Assembly: GCF_000166195.2 (NCBI RefSeq)
Contig: NZ_CM001403.1
Span: forward strand, 3,118,432-3,182,431
Reading direction: 5' to 3'
Length of the DNA: 64,000 nucleotides
Source of the DNA: Mucilaginibacter paludis DSM 18603
GTDB taxonomy: Bacteria > Bacteroidota > Bacteroidia > Sphingobacteriales > Sphingobacteriaceae
The notes below the pieces were generated by a model. That model saw only the letters and a program-made list of their open reading frames with translations. It was not told where the DNA came from and did not search any database. Within the stretch, counting starts at the first letter, position 1, and the number at the start of each line of letters is the position of its first letter. Of the stretch, positions 36,066 to 45,278 are shown in pieces. The position numbers and the translations under genes were made by a program.

Positions 36066-37061
36066 TTAATTTTTGATGTAAGGATAATCCTTTTGTACGT
36101 ATACGTCGGTATACAGCTCAGAAGCCTCAGGCCATGGCGATTCCTCAGAAAATTTAACAGATTCGTCTACGATAGCTTTGATTTTTTCATCCATTTCTTC
36201 AAACCATTTGTCATCAGCATATTTTTCTGCTACAATAGTTTGTTTAACCGTTTCGATAGGGTCTTTAGCTTTATAGCTTTCAACCTCGTCTTTGGTACGG
36301 TATTTTTGTGGATCAGACATGGAGTGTCCTTTATAACGATAGGTACGCATCTCAAGGAAGGTTGGTCCATCGCCTTTACGCGCACGCTGAATGGCTTCGT
36401 CCATCGCGTTGTGTACAGCAACCGGGTCCATCCCGTCAACTGCCGACGAAGGGATATCGTATGGTAAGCCTAACTTATAAATATCGTGTTGTATAGTGGT
36501 ACGGGCTAACGAGGTACCCATAGCATAACCATTGTTTTCGCAAACAAAAATTACAGGCAGTTTCCATAACGAAGCCATGTTAAATGTTTCGGTTAACGCT
36601 CCCTGACGTACGGCGCCATCGCCCATATAGCAGATGTTCACATTATCGCGCCCACTGTATTTGTTAGCGAAAGCAATACCTGCACCCATCGGGATCTGGC
36701 CGCCTACTATACCGTGTCCGCCATAAAAATGGTTTTCCTTGTCAAACATGTGCATCGAGCCGCCTTTGCCTTTAGAGCAACCGGTAGCTTTACCGTAAAG
36801 TTCGGCCATTACAGCATTGGGATGTGTACCCTTTGCAAGCGCATGAGCATGATCGCGATAAGCGGTTATCATGCTGTCATCATGCCTTATTACAGACATG
36901 GCACCTGCCAATACAGCTTCTTGCCCAATATACAGGTGGCAAAAGCCCCTGATTTTTTGTTGCCCGTATAATTGACCTGCTTTCTCTTCGAATTTTCGCA
37001 TTAAAAGCATTGATTCATACCAATGCAAATAAGTGTCTTTGGTGATAGCGACTGAACTCAT
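36066..37061 (-). CDS. pdhA: Pyruvate dehydrogenase E1 alpha subunit
   Basis: Thiamine-diphosphate-dependent decarboxylase subunit, 331 aa. Signatures: FCHLYIGQEAV, the phosphorylation-loop equivalent YRDHAHAL, GKGGSMHMF, and the TPP-binding motif from GDGAVRQGALTETFNMA to VCENNGYAMG. YKGHSMSDP is also typical. It precedes pdhC in one operon; the E1 beta subunit gene is not in this window. Confidence 0.95.
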   Translation of the reverse strand: MSSVAITKDTYLHWYESMLLMRKFEEKAGQLYGQQKIRGFCHLYIGQEAVLAGAMSVIRHDDSMITAYRDHAHALAKGTHPNAVMAELYGKATGCSKGKGGSMHMFDKENHFYGGHGIVGGQIPMGAGIAFANKYSGRDNVNICYMGDGAVRQGALTETFNMASLWKLPVIFVCENNGYAMGTSLARTTIQHDIYKLGLPYDIPSSAVDGMDPVAVHNAMDEAIQRARKGDGPTFLEMRTYRYKGHSMSDPQKYRTKDEVESYKAKDPIETVKQTIVAEKYADDKWFEEMDEKIKAIVDESVKFSEESPWPEASELYTDVYVQKDYPYIKN

Positions 37062-37302
37062 GTGTTAAAAAAGATCCTTTTAAAATTTTAAGATGCGCAA
37101 ATCTAATTATATCCATGTAAAAAGCGAAACCGGAGTGATTTTGTTTAACTTTTATTAGATTTTTTTTGGAAAAGAAATTTTTAAGGCTATCTTCGAAACC
37201 TGATACGACGAAAATTACCAAACGATGACGCGTTTGATAATTTTTAGATTATCAATTTAATACACAATTTGTTGCATTTTTCCCTAACAACAAAAAGATT
37301 AA

Positions 37303-37893
37303 ATGAAGAAAATATCTATTGTACTTGCATTACTTGTCAGCGTTTCATTTGCTACCGTACAAGCACAAACAAAAGCCGTACCAAACTCCTCTCAGGAGAC
37401 AGATAAAGGTACTGATGATCAGGATAAAAGCTTAGTTAAAGATTACCTTTCCCAAATTATGGGCGTAGCTTTATCTACAACCTCAAATGTTAAGCTTTTT
37501 CAATTTGTTTACGACTGGATCGGCACTCCCTACCGCTTTGGCGGAACGTCCAGAAAAGGCATCGACTGTTCAGCTTTTACGAAAGAATTGTATAGTAAAG
37601 TATTCAACCTCACCATCGAACGTAACTCAAGGGATATTTTCAGCATGGTTAACCCGGTTCAAAAAGATGAGCTTAAAGAGGGCGACCTGGTGTTCTTTAA
37701 AATTCACAGCTCAAGCATTTCCCACGTTGGTATTTATTTAGGTAACAATAAGTTTGCGCATGCCTCATCAAAAGGTGTAGCGATATCTAATTTAGATGAT
37801 GACTATTATAGCCGTTACTTTTACAAGGGTGGCCGTTTGATGGAGTCGTTTAAACAGGAACTTGAAAAAGAATCTCCGGATGACAAAAAATAA
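37303..37893 (+). CDS. NlpC/P60 (C40) cell-wall endopeptidase, secreted
   Basis: Cysteine peptidase of 196 aa with signal peptide MKKISIVLALLVSVSFATVQAQ. The catalytic domain shows DCSAFTKELY (catalytic Cys), FFKIHSSSISHVGIYLGNNKFAHAS (catalytic His), and IDCSAF preceded by YRFGGTSRKG. It probably cleaves peptidoglycan stem peptides (Spr/YafL-like). Separated from pdhA by a divergent 241-bp region. An intrinsic terminator follows 21 bp after its stop. Confidence 0.92.
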   Translation: MKKISIVLALLVSVSFATVQAQTKAVPNSSQETDKGTDDQDKSLVKDYLSQIMGVALSTTSNVKLFQFVYDWIGTPYRFGGTSRKGIDCSAFTKELYSKVFNLTIERNSRDIFSMVNPVQKDELKEGDLVFFKIHSSSISHVGIYLGNNKFAHASSKGVAISNLDDDYYSRYFYKGGRLMESFKQELEKESPDDKK

Positions 37894-37914
37894 AAATTAA
37901 AAACCTAAATGAGG

Positions 37915-37945
37915 ATCCTTCCGTAAATCGGGAGGATTTTTTTTT
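37915..37945 (+). terminator. Intrinsic terminator abutting the next start codon
   Basis: Stem ATCCTTCCG (37915-37923) with CGGGAGGAT (37929-37937), loop TAAAT, then a run of nine T (37937-37945). It ends 4 bp before the ATG of the CapA-like gene at 37950, so readthrough versus termination could influence that gene. Confidence 0.8.
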
Positions 37946-37949
37946 GCCT

Positions 37950-39056
37950 ATGAAAAGCCTTTCACTATTCTCCTTGCTTACCTGCATCCTGTTTTTCTGT
38001 GCATGCCAGGAACAACCCGCAAAAGTTGTTCATGTCAGTAAAAAGCGAATTGTACATCAACGCCATACTATAGTTACCCCTCCCGATTCTACCATTAGTA
38101 TAGCGGCCGTTGGCGATATGATGTTAGGTTCATCCTATCCCAATGTAAACAATTTACCACCCGACAGTGCCAAAAATAGTTTTAAAGCAGCCCGCCAGTA
38201 CTTACGCGAGGCGGATATTGCTTTTGGCAATTTGGAAGGGACGCTGCTGGATAGTGGTGTGCCCGAAGGCAAAAAGAAGTTTAAACCGTATTTGTTCCGT
38301 ATGCCGGTAACTTACGGCAAGGTTTTTAAGGATGCCGGGTTTGATCTGCTCAGCATTGCTAACAACCATATTGACGATTTTGGTGCTTTAGGGCGTAAAA
38401 GCACGGGTATTGTATTGGATAGCTGCGGTATACAGTACGCCGGTCTGCAGGTAAAGCCCGTAACCATATTTACGGTAAAGGGCGTTAAATTTGGTTTCTG
38501 CGCATTTGCTCCCAACAGTTATGTAGTATCCTTACACGATTATAAAAATGCCTGCCGAATTATCGGCAATTTAAAGCAACAGGTTGATATTGTTATCGTA
38601 TCGTTTCATGGCGGCGGGGAAGGTGTGGGGTTTGAGCATGTGCTTTGCCAGAAGGAAAGTTTTATGGGCGAAAACCGGGGCGATGTACATGAGTTTGCAC
38701 ACAATGCCATTGATGCCGGGGCCGACGTGGTGTTTGGTAATGGGCCGCATGTTAGCAGGGCTATGGAGTTATACAATAATCATTTAATAGCCTACAGCCT
38801 GGGTAATTTTTGTACTTATAAAAGTGTAAGTGTATCCGGCGTGTGCGGTATGGCTCCCTTGCTACAGGTAAGGCTTGATAAAAAAGGCAAATTTTTAAAC
38901 GGCAAAATCATCGCCTTTAAGCAGGACCATTGGAAAGGCCTGCAGCGCGATACACTGAACCGGGTGGTGAGCCGGATAAAGTACCTTACAGAGACCGATT
39001 TTCCGCAATCGGGTTTAACGATTAATGATGATGGGGTGATAGGGGTTGCTCAGTAG
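37950..39056 (+). CDS. CapA family lipoprotein
   Basis: Protein of 368 aa. The ATG at 37950 starts a lipoprotein signal (LLTCILFFCACQ, lipidated Cys about residue 20), preferred over TTG 37944. The rest is a metallophosphatase-like CapA/PgsA domain: AVGDMMLGSSYP, FGNLEGTLLDSG, IANNHIDDFG, VSFHGGGEG and GNGPHVSRA. CapA proteins occur in poly-gamma-glutamate production, but in Bacteroidota they are often orphan enzymes of unknown role; no capBC partners are nearby. It follows a terminator directly, so its own promoter must overlap the upstream gene's end or expression relies on readthrough. Confidence 0.85.
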   Translation: MKSLSLFSLLTCILFFCACQEQPAKVVHVSKKRIVHQRHTIVTPPDSTISIAAVGDMMLGSSYPNVNNLPPDSAKNSFKAARQYLREADIAFGNLEGTLLDSGVPEGKKKFKPYLFRMPVTYGKVFKDAGFDLLSIANNHIDDFGALGRKSTGIVLDSCGIQYAGLQVKPVTIFTVKGVKFGFCAFAPNSYVVSLHDYKNACRIIGNLKQQVDIVIVSFHGGGEGVGFEHVLCQKESFMGENRGDVHEFAHNAIDAGADVVFGNGPHVSRAMELYNNHLIAYSLGNFCTYKSVSVSGVCGMAPLLQVRLDKKGKFLNGKIIAFKQDHWKGLQRDTLNRVVSRIKYLTETDFPQSGLTINDDGVIGVAQ

Positions 39057-39681
39057 GATTGATTAGATTTTAATAAACCACTACTGCTGTTAAAATAATG
39101 TTTCTTTATGCTATTTGAATGGTTTGTCAAATAAGCCTTTTAAAATTCAAAGACTTTTTTTATATTGATATATGAAAAACAACAAAAGCAACCATATTAA
39201 CAATAAGAAAACAAGCATCAAATAAACTTGAGACATCTGTCGATGCCCAAAAACGGGAAGAAGTCGGCAAAATTTGAGGTTAAAAACTGTAAAAAAGCCT
39301 CTGAGATAAGCTCGTGAGCATTTACGAACGCTATTTCTAAAAAATCTTTAGTCGACAGCTGCTAAAGTAAAGTTTTTTAATGTATCCAATTTAATTGTTT
39401 GCTAAATAAAGCATATTCAAATTAGGAGAATTTTGAACTGGACATAACTAAAGGTATATCCAGTTTCCCAAGCCCCCTACGCGTGCCGCGCGTTCCCAAC
39501 CATGCTTATTCGTCGTCAAAAGGTTTGTATAAATGATGTTTATAACGGGAGTAGGCTATATATTACAGTTGCTGTTCGTCCTTCCAGTAGGGTAACCGCC
39601 AGTCGATTTAAATTTATCAGTTTTGGTTGTAAGGTCATTCTAAAATAATCGTTAAATTTATGTCCTAATCGAATCGTAACG

Positions 39682-39918
39682 GTGTACTCAGAGGCAAAAA
39701 AATTACATCTTATACAGGAAATGCTCAAAGTAAAAAGTGAGAAAATATGGATGCAAGTAGAAAAAATCATCGAAAACACATCCTCTGCGAACGAGGCCGC
39801 GGATGATAAGCAAATAGCCCCTACTGATTTTTCATTTCTTAAAAGCAGGGAAGTGCTATATAATCTTAACGGTTCTTTAAGTGAAACCTTAGTTGAGGAA
39901 CGAAGAAGCGCTCGATGA
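39682..39918 (+). pseudogene. Antitoxin-like small helical protein, probably a remnant
   Basis: Open frame of 78 codons with a GTG start. The N-terminal SEAKKLHLIQEMLKVKSEKIWMQVEKIIE is a helical segment of the sort seen in small antitoxin-like proteins of Bacteroidota. The C-terminal part (SLSETLVEERRSAR) ends in a stop; after a shift, another frame continues DNIDALFLS, suggesting a frameshifted C-terminus. No intact toxin gene follows. Assignment is tentative. Confidence 0.35.
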
Positions 39919-40089
39919 CTTTAAGATAATATTGATGCACTGTTCTTATCCTGTCATCAAAACTATTGCCTTAAATGAATGAGAAATATATTGCGGGGAT
40001 ACCGACATACAGTGCACATTCGGCTAAAGGCAAACAAATCTAAAAAAAGACAAGCCATCTTCTCATAAATGCTATTTGTTCGCTATTAA

Positions 40090-40122
40090 AGCTTTGACAA
40101 CTTTACCAAAGTTGTCAAAGCT
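40090..40122. repeat. Perfect 15-bp hairpin AGCTTTGACAACTTT / AAAGTTGTCAAAGCT
   Basis: Arms at 40090-40104 and 40108-40122 around a 3-base loop (ACC). There is no following T-tract, so it is more like a REP-type palindrome than a simple terminator. Confidence 0.75.
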
Positions 40123-40195
40123 AATCCGTTTTGAATTACCGATATATTTATTGTGTAACCTTGTTTTTGCACGTTAGACAGGCAACCTTCAATAA

Positions 40196-40381
40196 CTAAA
40201 CCTCATCCTTAGTAGTACGTACCAGGCTGATACCCGAAAAAAAGAAGAGCAGAGCAATGATGGCAACTACTACGATGCTGGTTGCCTGTCCGGAATGGTT
40301 AATGATCGTTATGCCCGAGTAAATAAGGCCTATAATTCCTAATATGGTTAATATGGCTCCAAAAGTACGTTTCATGTTCAT
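40196..40381 (-). CDS. Small two-helix membrane protein
   Basis: Protein of 61 aa (59 if the second Met at 40375 is used) with two hydrophobic helices (about 7-27 and 35-55) and a charged tail TTKDEV. It has the appearance of small DUF3185-like membrane proteins; no function is known. It is divergent from the band-7 protein gene, with 86 bp between starts. Confidence 0.6.
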   Translation of the reverse strand: MNMKRTFGAILTILGIIGLIYSGITIINHSGQATSIVVVAIIALLFFFSGISLVRTTKDEV

Positions 40382-40467
40382 GGTTATATTCGTTAATATT
40401 TATTACTTATCAAAAAACCAACCATTTATAAAAAGCTTCCTATATTCGTTAAACAATTAATCAAACC

Positions 40468-41409
40468 ATGATACCATCACTTATTATTGGATTTATAATT
40501 TTAGTGCTGCTTTTTTCGTCTTTTGTATCCGTACAACAGGGTACTATAGCGGTTGTAACCGTGTTTGGCAAGTATAGCCGCATTTTGTCTCCCGGTTTAA
40601 ATTTTAAACTGCCGCTTATCGAGATGATTTCCTCGCGTATCTCCATCCAGAATCGTTCCGTAGAGCTGGAGTTCCAGGCCGTTACTGTTGATCAGGCCAA
40701 TGTGTATTTTAAGGCTATGCTGCTGTATTCGGTATTAAACCAGGACGAAGAAACTATCAAAAACGTAGCTTTTAAATTTGTTGACGAACGTAACCTGATG
40801 CAGGCGCTGGTGCGCACGGTTGAAGGCTCCATACGTGCGTTTGTTGCTACAAAAAGGCAGGCAGATGTACTAATTTTAAGGCGCGACATTGTTGACCATG
40901 TAAAAGAGCAACTGGACCAGATACTGGAAAGCTGGGGTTATCATTTACAGGATCTGCAACTGAATGATATTACTTTTGATGATGTGATCATGAAATCGAT
41001 GAGCCAGGTGGTAGCATCGAACAACCTAAAGGCCGCTGCCGAGAATGAAGGCCAGGCCCTGTTGATTACCAAAACCAAAGCTGCCGAAGCCGAAGGTAAT
41101 GCCATCAAAATATCTGCGGAGGCAGAGCGGCAGGCAGCCCAATTACGCGGGCAGGGTATAGCCTTATTTAGGGAAGAGGTGGCCAAAGGGATGACGGTAG
41201 CCGCCAAAGAAATGAAAGAGGCTGATATGGATACCTCGGTAATTTTATTTACCATGTGGACCGAAGCCATTAAACACTTCTCAGAAAACTCCAAAGGCAA
41301 TGTTATTTTCCTCGACGGCTCGGCCGACTCTATGCAGCATACCATGAAAGAGATGATGAGCCTCAATATTTTGAGCCAAAATCAACCCAAAGGGAAAGAC
41401 GACAGATAA
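40468..41409 (+). CDS. SPFH/band 7 (prohibitin-like) membrane protein
   Basis: Protein of 313 aa with an N-terminal membrane anchor (SLIIGFIILVLLFSSFVSV) and an SPFH domain (about 25-200: QQGTIAVVTVFGKYSRILSPGLNFKLPL). An Ala/Glu-rich coiled-coil follows (ALLITKTKAAEAEGNAIKISAEAERQA). Such stomatin/prohibitin-like proteins oligomerise at membranes and often scaffold proteases or microdomains. Gene is monocistronic, followed by a clear terminator. Confidence 0.9.
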   Translation: MIPSLIIGFIILVLLFSSFVSVQQGTIAVVTVFGKYSRILSPGLNFKLPLIEMISSRISIQNRSVELEFQAVTVDQANVYFKAMLLYSVLNQDEETIKNVAFKFVDERNLMQALVRTVEGSIRAFVATKRQADVLILRRDIVDHVKEQLDQILESWGYHLQDLQLNDITFDDVIMKSMSQVVASNNLKAAAENEGQALLITKTKAAEAEGNAIKISAEAERQAAQLRGQGIALFREEVAKGMTVAAKEMKEADMDTSVILFTMWTEAIKHFSENSKGNVIFLDGSADSMQHTMKEMMSLNILSQNQPKGKDDR

Positions 41410-41432
41410 TCTTGGTCGATCTTTTATATAGT

Positions 41433-41468
41433 AATCCGAGGCCCTTAAGCTTCGGATTTTTTATTTTT
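41433..41468 (+). terminator. Terminator after the band-7 gene
   Basis: AATCCGA (41433-41439) pairs with TCGGATT (41452-41458), extended by GGC/GCT, followed by TTTTTTATTTTT. Confidence 0.75.
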
Positions 41469-41569
41469 GAAGAAAACCGCAATGGCATAGCTCTATTATT
41501 CATTAACAAAATTAACTTATAATAAACCAAACAGTAATTAGTATGTCTATTTGTAGTTATCCTGATTAA

Positions 41570-42145
41570 ATGAAAACAAAGTTGAGTGTGCTGGCCATTA
41601 GTGTTGGGTTTTTGTTCTTTCTTTCCGATGGATCTGTAGCGCAGCCTTATCACCGTTTGGCTGCCCGAGATTTTGCCGGAAGCCCCACAACGGAAGCCGG
41701 TTACGCTGCTTATACCAATTGCTATGTAAGTTATTCGTACCGGGCATCCAGGTACAACGGCAATTATAGTATCGATTTTAGTGTACAGCTGTATCTCAAC
41801 ACCAATAAATCGTGGATCAGGTTTAACGAGGTAAATAACCGCGAAATGTTACTGGGTGTGCTTAGGCACGAGCAAGGGCACTATAATATGGCTTATTTAA
41901 TGAAGAATGAATTGTATTCGGTTTTTACACATCACCGGTATTCGGCCAATTACCAGGCCGAGGTTGTATTATTGTTTAAACAGGTTGAAACCAAGTACCA
42001 TCAACTGAATGATGATTACGAAAGCCAAACCCAGCACATGGCCAATGTCAAAAACCAGGAAAAGTGGAATTTGTGGTTCGAGAAACAATTGGATAACGCC
42101 CAAGTTGCAGATAATCGGCACAATGGCGACAGGTTGCCATATTAA
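41570..42145 (+). CDS. DUF922 family secreted putative zinc protease
   Basis: Protein of 191 aa with signal peptide ending DGSVAQP. The central segment SYSYRASRYNGNYSIDFSVQLYLNTNKSWI leads to RHEQGHYNMAYL, an HExxH-type zinc motif (HEQGH) typical of DUF922 proteins. No experimental role is known to me. It is monocistronic, 101 bp before the convergent cyclo-ligase gene. Confidence 0.75.
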   Translation: MKTKLSVLAISVGFLFFLSDGSVAQPYHRLAARDFAGSPTTEAGYAAYTNCYVSYSYRASRYNGNYSIDFSVQLYLNTNKSWIRFNEVNNREMLLGVLRHEQGHYNMAYLMKNELYSVFTHHRYSANYQAEVVLLFKQVETKYHQLNDDYESQTQHMANVKNQEKWNLWFEKQLDNAQVADNRHNGDRLPY

Positions 42146-42246
42146 GGTGATTGAGATGACGAAAGGTAGCCTGGTTATAAGGCATTAACAATAGGCCTGG
42201 GAAAGTCAAAATTTGACTCATGGCGCCATACTATATACTCTTTGAC

Positions 42247-42828
42247 TTAAAGGTTACCGGTAAATGCCCATGTTTTTTTCGGCGTGATGCATTGATGTAA
42301 GGGAATATCAAAAGAGTTGATGTCGTCAATTGCATCTACAGGGTCAAAAAATGATAGCCCCGTAAAAAGGGTGCCTGGTTTGCATTCGCTCATAAAACGA
42401 TCATAAAAACCCTTGCCATAACCAACGCGGTATCCAAGTTGATCAAATGCCAATAAAGGCACCAGCAACAGGTCAATTTCAGCGGGATTAATTTCAGTTC
42501 CGGCAACAGGCTCCGGGATGCCAAAGCTATTATTGGCTATTTCAAGGGCGTTATCATCTAAAAAGTGCCTCATTCGGTTTGTCGCAAAATCTGCTTTGGG
42601 GTATGTTAGCCTGATTAAAGGATGATTTTGCTTAATCCAGTTGATCATTAACCAGGTATCCGGTTCCACTTTTTCCCGCATAGGTAAAAAAAAATGAATG
42701 CATTTGATATGGTTGAGGTTTAATTTCCGGAACTGGCTTAACAATTTTTCGTTGAGTTGCTGATAAGCCTCCGGCGGTAATTCCAGTCGTTTTTGAAGAT
42801 ATAGTTTTCGCAGTTCCTGTTTTTTCAC
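42247..42828 (-). CDS. 5-formyltetrahydrofolate cyclo-ligase
   Basis: Converts 5-formyl-THF to 5,10-methenyl-THF using ATP; 193 aa from GTG 42828. A TTG at 42849 would add seven residues, but it lies inside a TATTTTTG promoter element, so GTG is favoured. Motifs: KKQELRKLYLQKR at the N-terminus, FLPMREKVEPDTW, and the ATP-binding LLLVPLLAFDQLGYRVGYGKGFYDRF. It is divergent from the M20 peptidase pseudogene. Confidence 0.9.
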   Translation of the reverse strand: MKKQELRKLYLQKRLELPPEAYQQLNEKLLSQFRKLNLNHIKCIHFFLPMREKVEPDTWLMINWIKQNHPLIRLTYPKADFATNRMRHFLDDNALEIANNSFGIPEPVAGTEINPAEIDLLLVPLLAFDQLGYRVGYGKGFYDRFMSECKPGTLFTGLSFFDPVDAIDDINSFDIPLHQCITPKKTWAFTGNL

Positions 42829-42846
42829 ACTCGGTAGGTTCTGAAA

Positions 42847-42854
42847 CAAAAATA
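42847..42854 (-). promoter_or_regulatory. -7 element TATTTTTG of the cyclo-ligase gene
   Basis: Minus-strand TATTTTTG fits TAnnTTTG and lies 18 bp before the GTG start at 42828. Confidence 0.5.
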
Positions 42855-42937
42855 CGGTACAACACCGGATAGATTATTATCGTATCATAAATTTTTTTAT
42901 TTTTATAAACCAAGCACATCGTCCTATCAAAAAAAAG

Positions 42938-44379
42938 ATGTTCAAAAAAATTCTGTATTGCCTGTTATTAATTGTGTTTATAACGGCTGTGGTGTTATTG
43001 GTAAATACTTTCACCCTAAAATCAATACAACCCGGTTATAAGGCACTTGCCCCAATTGTAGTTAATGATAGCGCCGTTGCACATTTCAGGCAGGGCATAA
43101 GCTTTAAAACAATATCTTAACCTGGCAGACCGGCCGATAGCATTACGTTTACGCAGCTTCATCAATACCTGCAAACTACGTATCCGCTTTTTTACGGTAA
43201 GCTTCAAAAAGAAACCGTTGCCAATACACCTTGATATTTAAGTGGGAAGGTGATGATGCCACCCTAAAGCCGGTAATTATGATGGCGCATCAGGATGTGG
43301 TACCGGTTGAAGGCGCGTCTATGAAGATGTGTAAACAAGCCCCATTCGCAGGGGCGGTTCAACAGGATGCCATTTGGGGGCGCGGTGCGGCCGATGATAA
43401 ATTTTGCCTGTTCAGTATCCTTGAGGCAACAGAACGTTTGTTACAGCAAGGCTACCGGCCAAGTCGAAGCATCTACTTTGTTTTTGGCCACGATGAAGAA
43501 ACCGGTGGTAAAGGCGTTGCTGCTGCTGCCAAATTATTTCAATCGCGGGGTATTAAAGCCGAATGGGTTTTAGATGAGGGTGGCGAGATCAATACCGAAA
43601 TTCCGGGGCTTAAAGGGCAACCTGTAGCTATTATCGGCACGGCCGAAAAAGGTTACCTCTCGGTCGATTTAAGTGTGAATATCGACGGTGGCCATTCCTC
43701 AATGCCTCAACCCGAAACAGCCATTGATGTGCTTACCGAGGCTATACATAATTTAAGGGCTAACACTTTTAAGCCCGAATTTACTGCACCCGTAGAAGGC
43801 TTTTTCCGGTATCTTGGACCAGAAATGCCTTTCGGGAGTAAATTAGCTATTGCAAACCGCTGGTTATTTAAAAATCTATTATTCCGTATTTACCATAAAA
43901 GTCCAGGTGGCAACGCCCTCATTCGTACTACTATAGCGCCAACTATTATACAGGCTGGGTTAAAGGATAACGTGATACCCAACTATGCCCATGCTACGGT
44001 TAACTTTAGGATATTGCCAGGCACCAGCATTGCCTAAGTTATAAAACACACTGCCGAAGCCATACATGATAGCCGCGTAAAGATAACCAGGCTTAATGAT
44101 TTTGCCGACGAGGCTTCAGCGGCAAGCCCTACAGAAAGCATGGGTTTTCAAAAGGTGATCAAAGCGATCAGGCAGAACTATGCCAATACATTGGTTGCGC
44201 CTTTTTTAACCGTTGGGGCCACCGATTCCAGGCAGTTTAAAAATGTGTCCGGCAGTATACTGCGGTTTTCGCCGGTGGCGGATATCAAAGGCATGCACGG
44301 GGTTAATGAGCGGGTAGGCATTCAGGAATATAAAAATGGAATTGGTTTTTATTACCGATTGTTGCAGGATGTGAAGTGA
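42938..44379 (+). pseudogene. Decayed M20 family metallopeptidase
   Basis: A carboxypeptidase-S-like M20 peptidase of about 480 codons, broken in three places: an in-frame TAA at 43118-43120 (SFKTIS stop PGRPADS), a frameshift near 43230 (just before LIFKWEGDD), and an in-frame TAA at 44035-44037 (GTSIA stop VIKHTAEA). Between lesions the family motifs survive: MMAHQDVVPVEG with a metal His and Asp, WGRGAADDKF, and GHDEETGG with the catalytic Glu. A membrane-anchoring N-terminus is present. The good preservation implies recent inactivation, unless the lesions are sequencing errors. Confidence 0.8.
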
Positions 44380-44500
44380 GGGGGCGTTACCTAACTGCCT
44401 GTAAACATTTTCGTTATATCTTTAAATTAGCCTCTTACAACAGCATTTTGCCCTATTTTTCCATTTTTCAAAAAAACCTTTCCACTTGTATTATTTTTCC

Positions 44501-44508
44501 TAAATTTG
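44501..44508 (+). promoter_or_regulatory. -7 element TAAATTTG of the DUF177-rpmF-fab cluster
   Basis: Exact TAnnTTTG match, 18 bp before a TTG start at 44527. It covers the in-frame TTG at 44506, which is therefore unlikely to be a start. Confidence 0.55.
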
Positions 44509-44526
44509 CGGGCTAATTATCGCTCA

Positions 44527-45051
44527 TTGAAATCACTCAAACCATATTCGATTCCCTTTACCGGGCTTAAACTCGGAAAGCACTTGTTTGATTTTGAGGT
44601 AACAAATGCTTTCTTTGATGAATTTGAATATTCATTAGTTAAAAAAGGTAAGCTTGATTGCCAGGTTGAACTGGAAAAACAGGAAACTATGTTGATCCTG
44701 AATTTCAAGATCAGCGGAACTATCGACTTGTCGTGTGATCGTTGCCTGGCAGAATACCCTCAACAGATAGAAGTTGAGGAACGCGCCATTGCGAAGTTTA
44801 CCGATGAGGATATAGACGATGAAGAGGATATGATCACACTCAGCAAAAACGATCACGAGATCAACATTGCAGGTTTGATATATGAATATATTAACGTAGC
44901 AGTTCCGTTTGTATCGGTATGCGGCTATGAAGGTAAAACAGAATATTGTGATATAGAGATGCTTGACCGGTTAGATAAATTGGCAAGCGGTGAAGAACCA
45001 CCAAGTGAAGATGCAGACCCACGCTGGGACGCGCTTAAAAAAATTAAATAA
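44527..45051 (+). CDS. DUF177 (YceD) family protein
   Basis: Protein of 174 aa of the YceD/DUF177 family, which is regularly encoded just upstream of rpmF and is linked to 23S rRNA accumulation in other organisms. The core GTIDLSCDRCLAEYPQQI includes a conserved CxxC (Cys-Asp-Arg-Cys), and FVSVCGYEGKTEYCD adds two Cys. No ATG is near; a TTG at 44527 (LKSLKPYSI) is preferred because the alternative at 44506 overlaps the promoter. It heads the cluster rpmF-plsX-fabH-accB-accC. Confidence 0.85.
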   Translation: MKSLKPYSIPFTGLKLGKHLFDFEVTNAFFDEFEYSLVKKGKLDCQVELEKQETMLILNFKISGTIDLSCDRCLAEYPQQIEVEERAIAKFTDEDIDDEEDMITLSKNDHEINIAGLIYEYINVAVPFVSVCGYEGKTEYCDIEMLDRLDKLASGEEPPSEDADPRWDALKKIK

Positions 45052-45072
45052 AATAGTAATACCAAAAAAGTT

Positions 45073-45264
45073 ATGGCACATCCAAAACGGAAAATATCGA
45101 AATCAAGAAGAGACAAGCGTAGAACGCACTACAAAGCTGTGGCTCCTACTTTAACTACCTGTCAAACTACAGGTGCTGTGCACTTACCGCACAGAGCTTA
45201 TACTGTTGATGGCAATGTTTACTTCAACGGAAAAATTCTGATCGAGAACACTGCTGCAGTTTAA
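45073..45264 (+). CDS. rpmF: 50S ribosomal protein L32
   Basis: Ribosomal protein of 63 aa; the N-terminus [20 protein letters not shown] is diagnostic of bL32. Only one Cys is present (TTCQTTG), so this is the Cys-poor form without a complete zinc ribbon. It lies 21 bp after DUF177 and 14 bp before plsX. Confidence 0.95.
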   Translation: MAHPKRKISKSRRDKRRTHYKAVAPTLTTCQTTGAVHLPHRAYTVDGNVYFNGKILIENTAAV

Positions 45265-45278
45265 GTTAATTTTCTGAA

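Larger units (their letters stand above)
39057..40195. other. Gene-poor stretch with decayed sequence
   Basis: About 1.1 kb without an intact recognised gene. It holds a possible antitoxin remnant (39682-39918), a 22-codon ORF at 39975 of no known type and a strong hairpin (40090-40122). The rest (39060-39660) is A+T-rich and shows nothing I can identify. Confidence 0.5.

Noticed and set aside
37950-39056. Poly-gamma-glutamate capsule locus
   Set aside because: Only a CapA-like protein is present; no ligase (capB) or capC genes adjoin.
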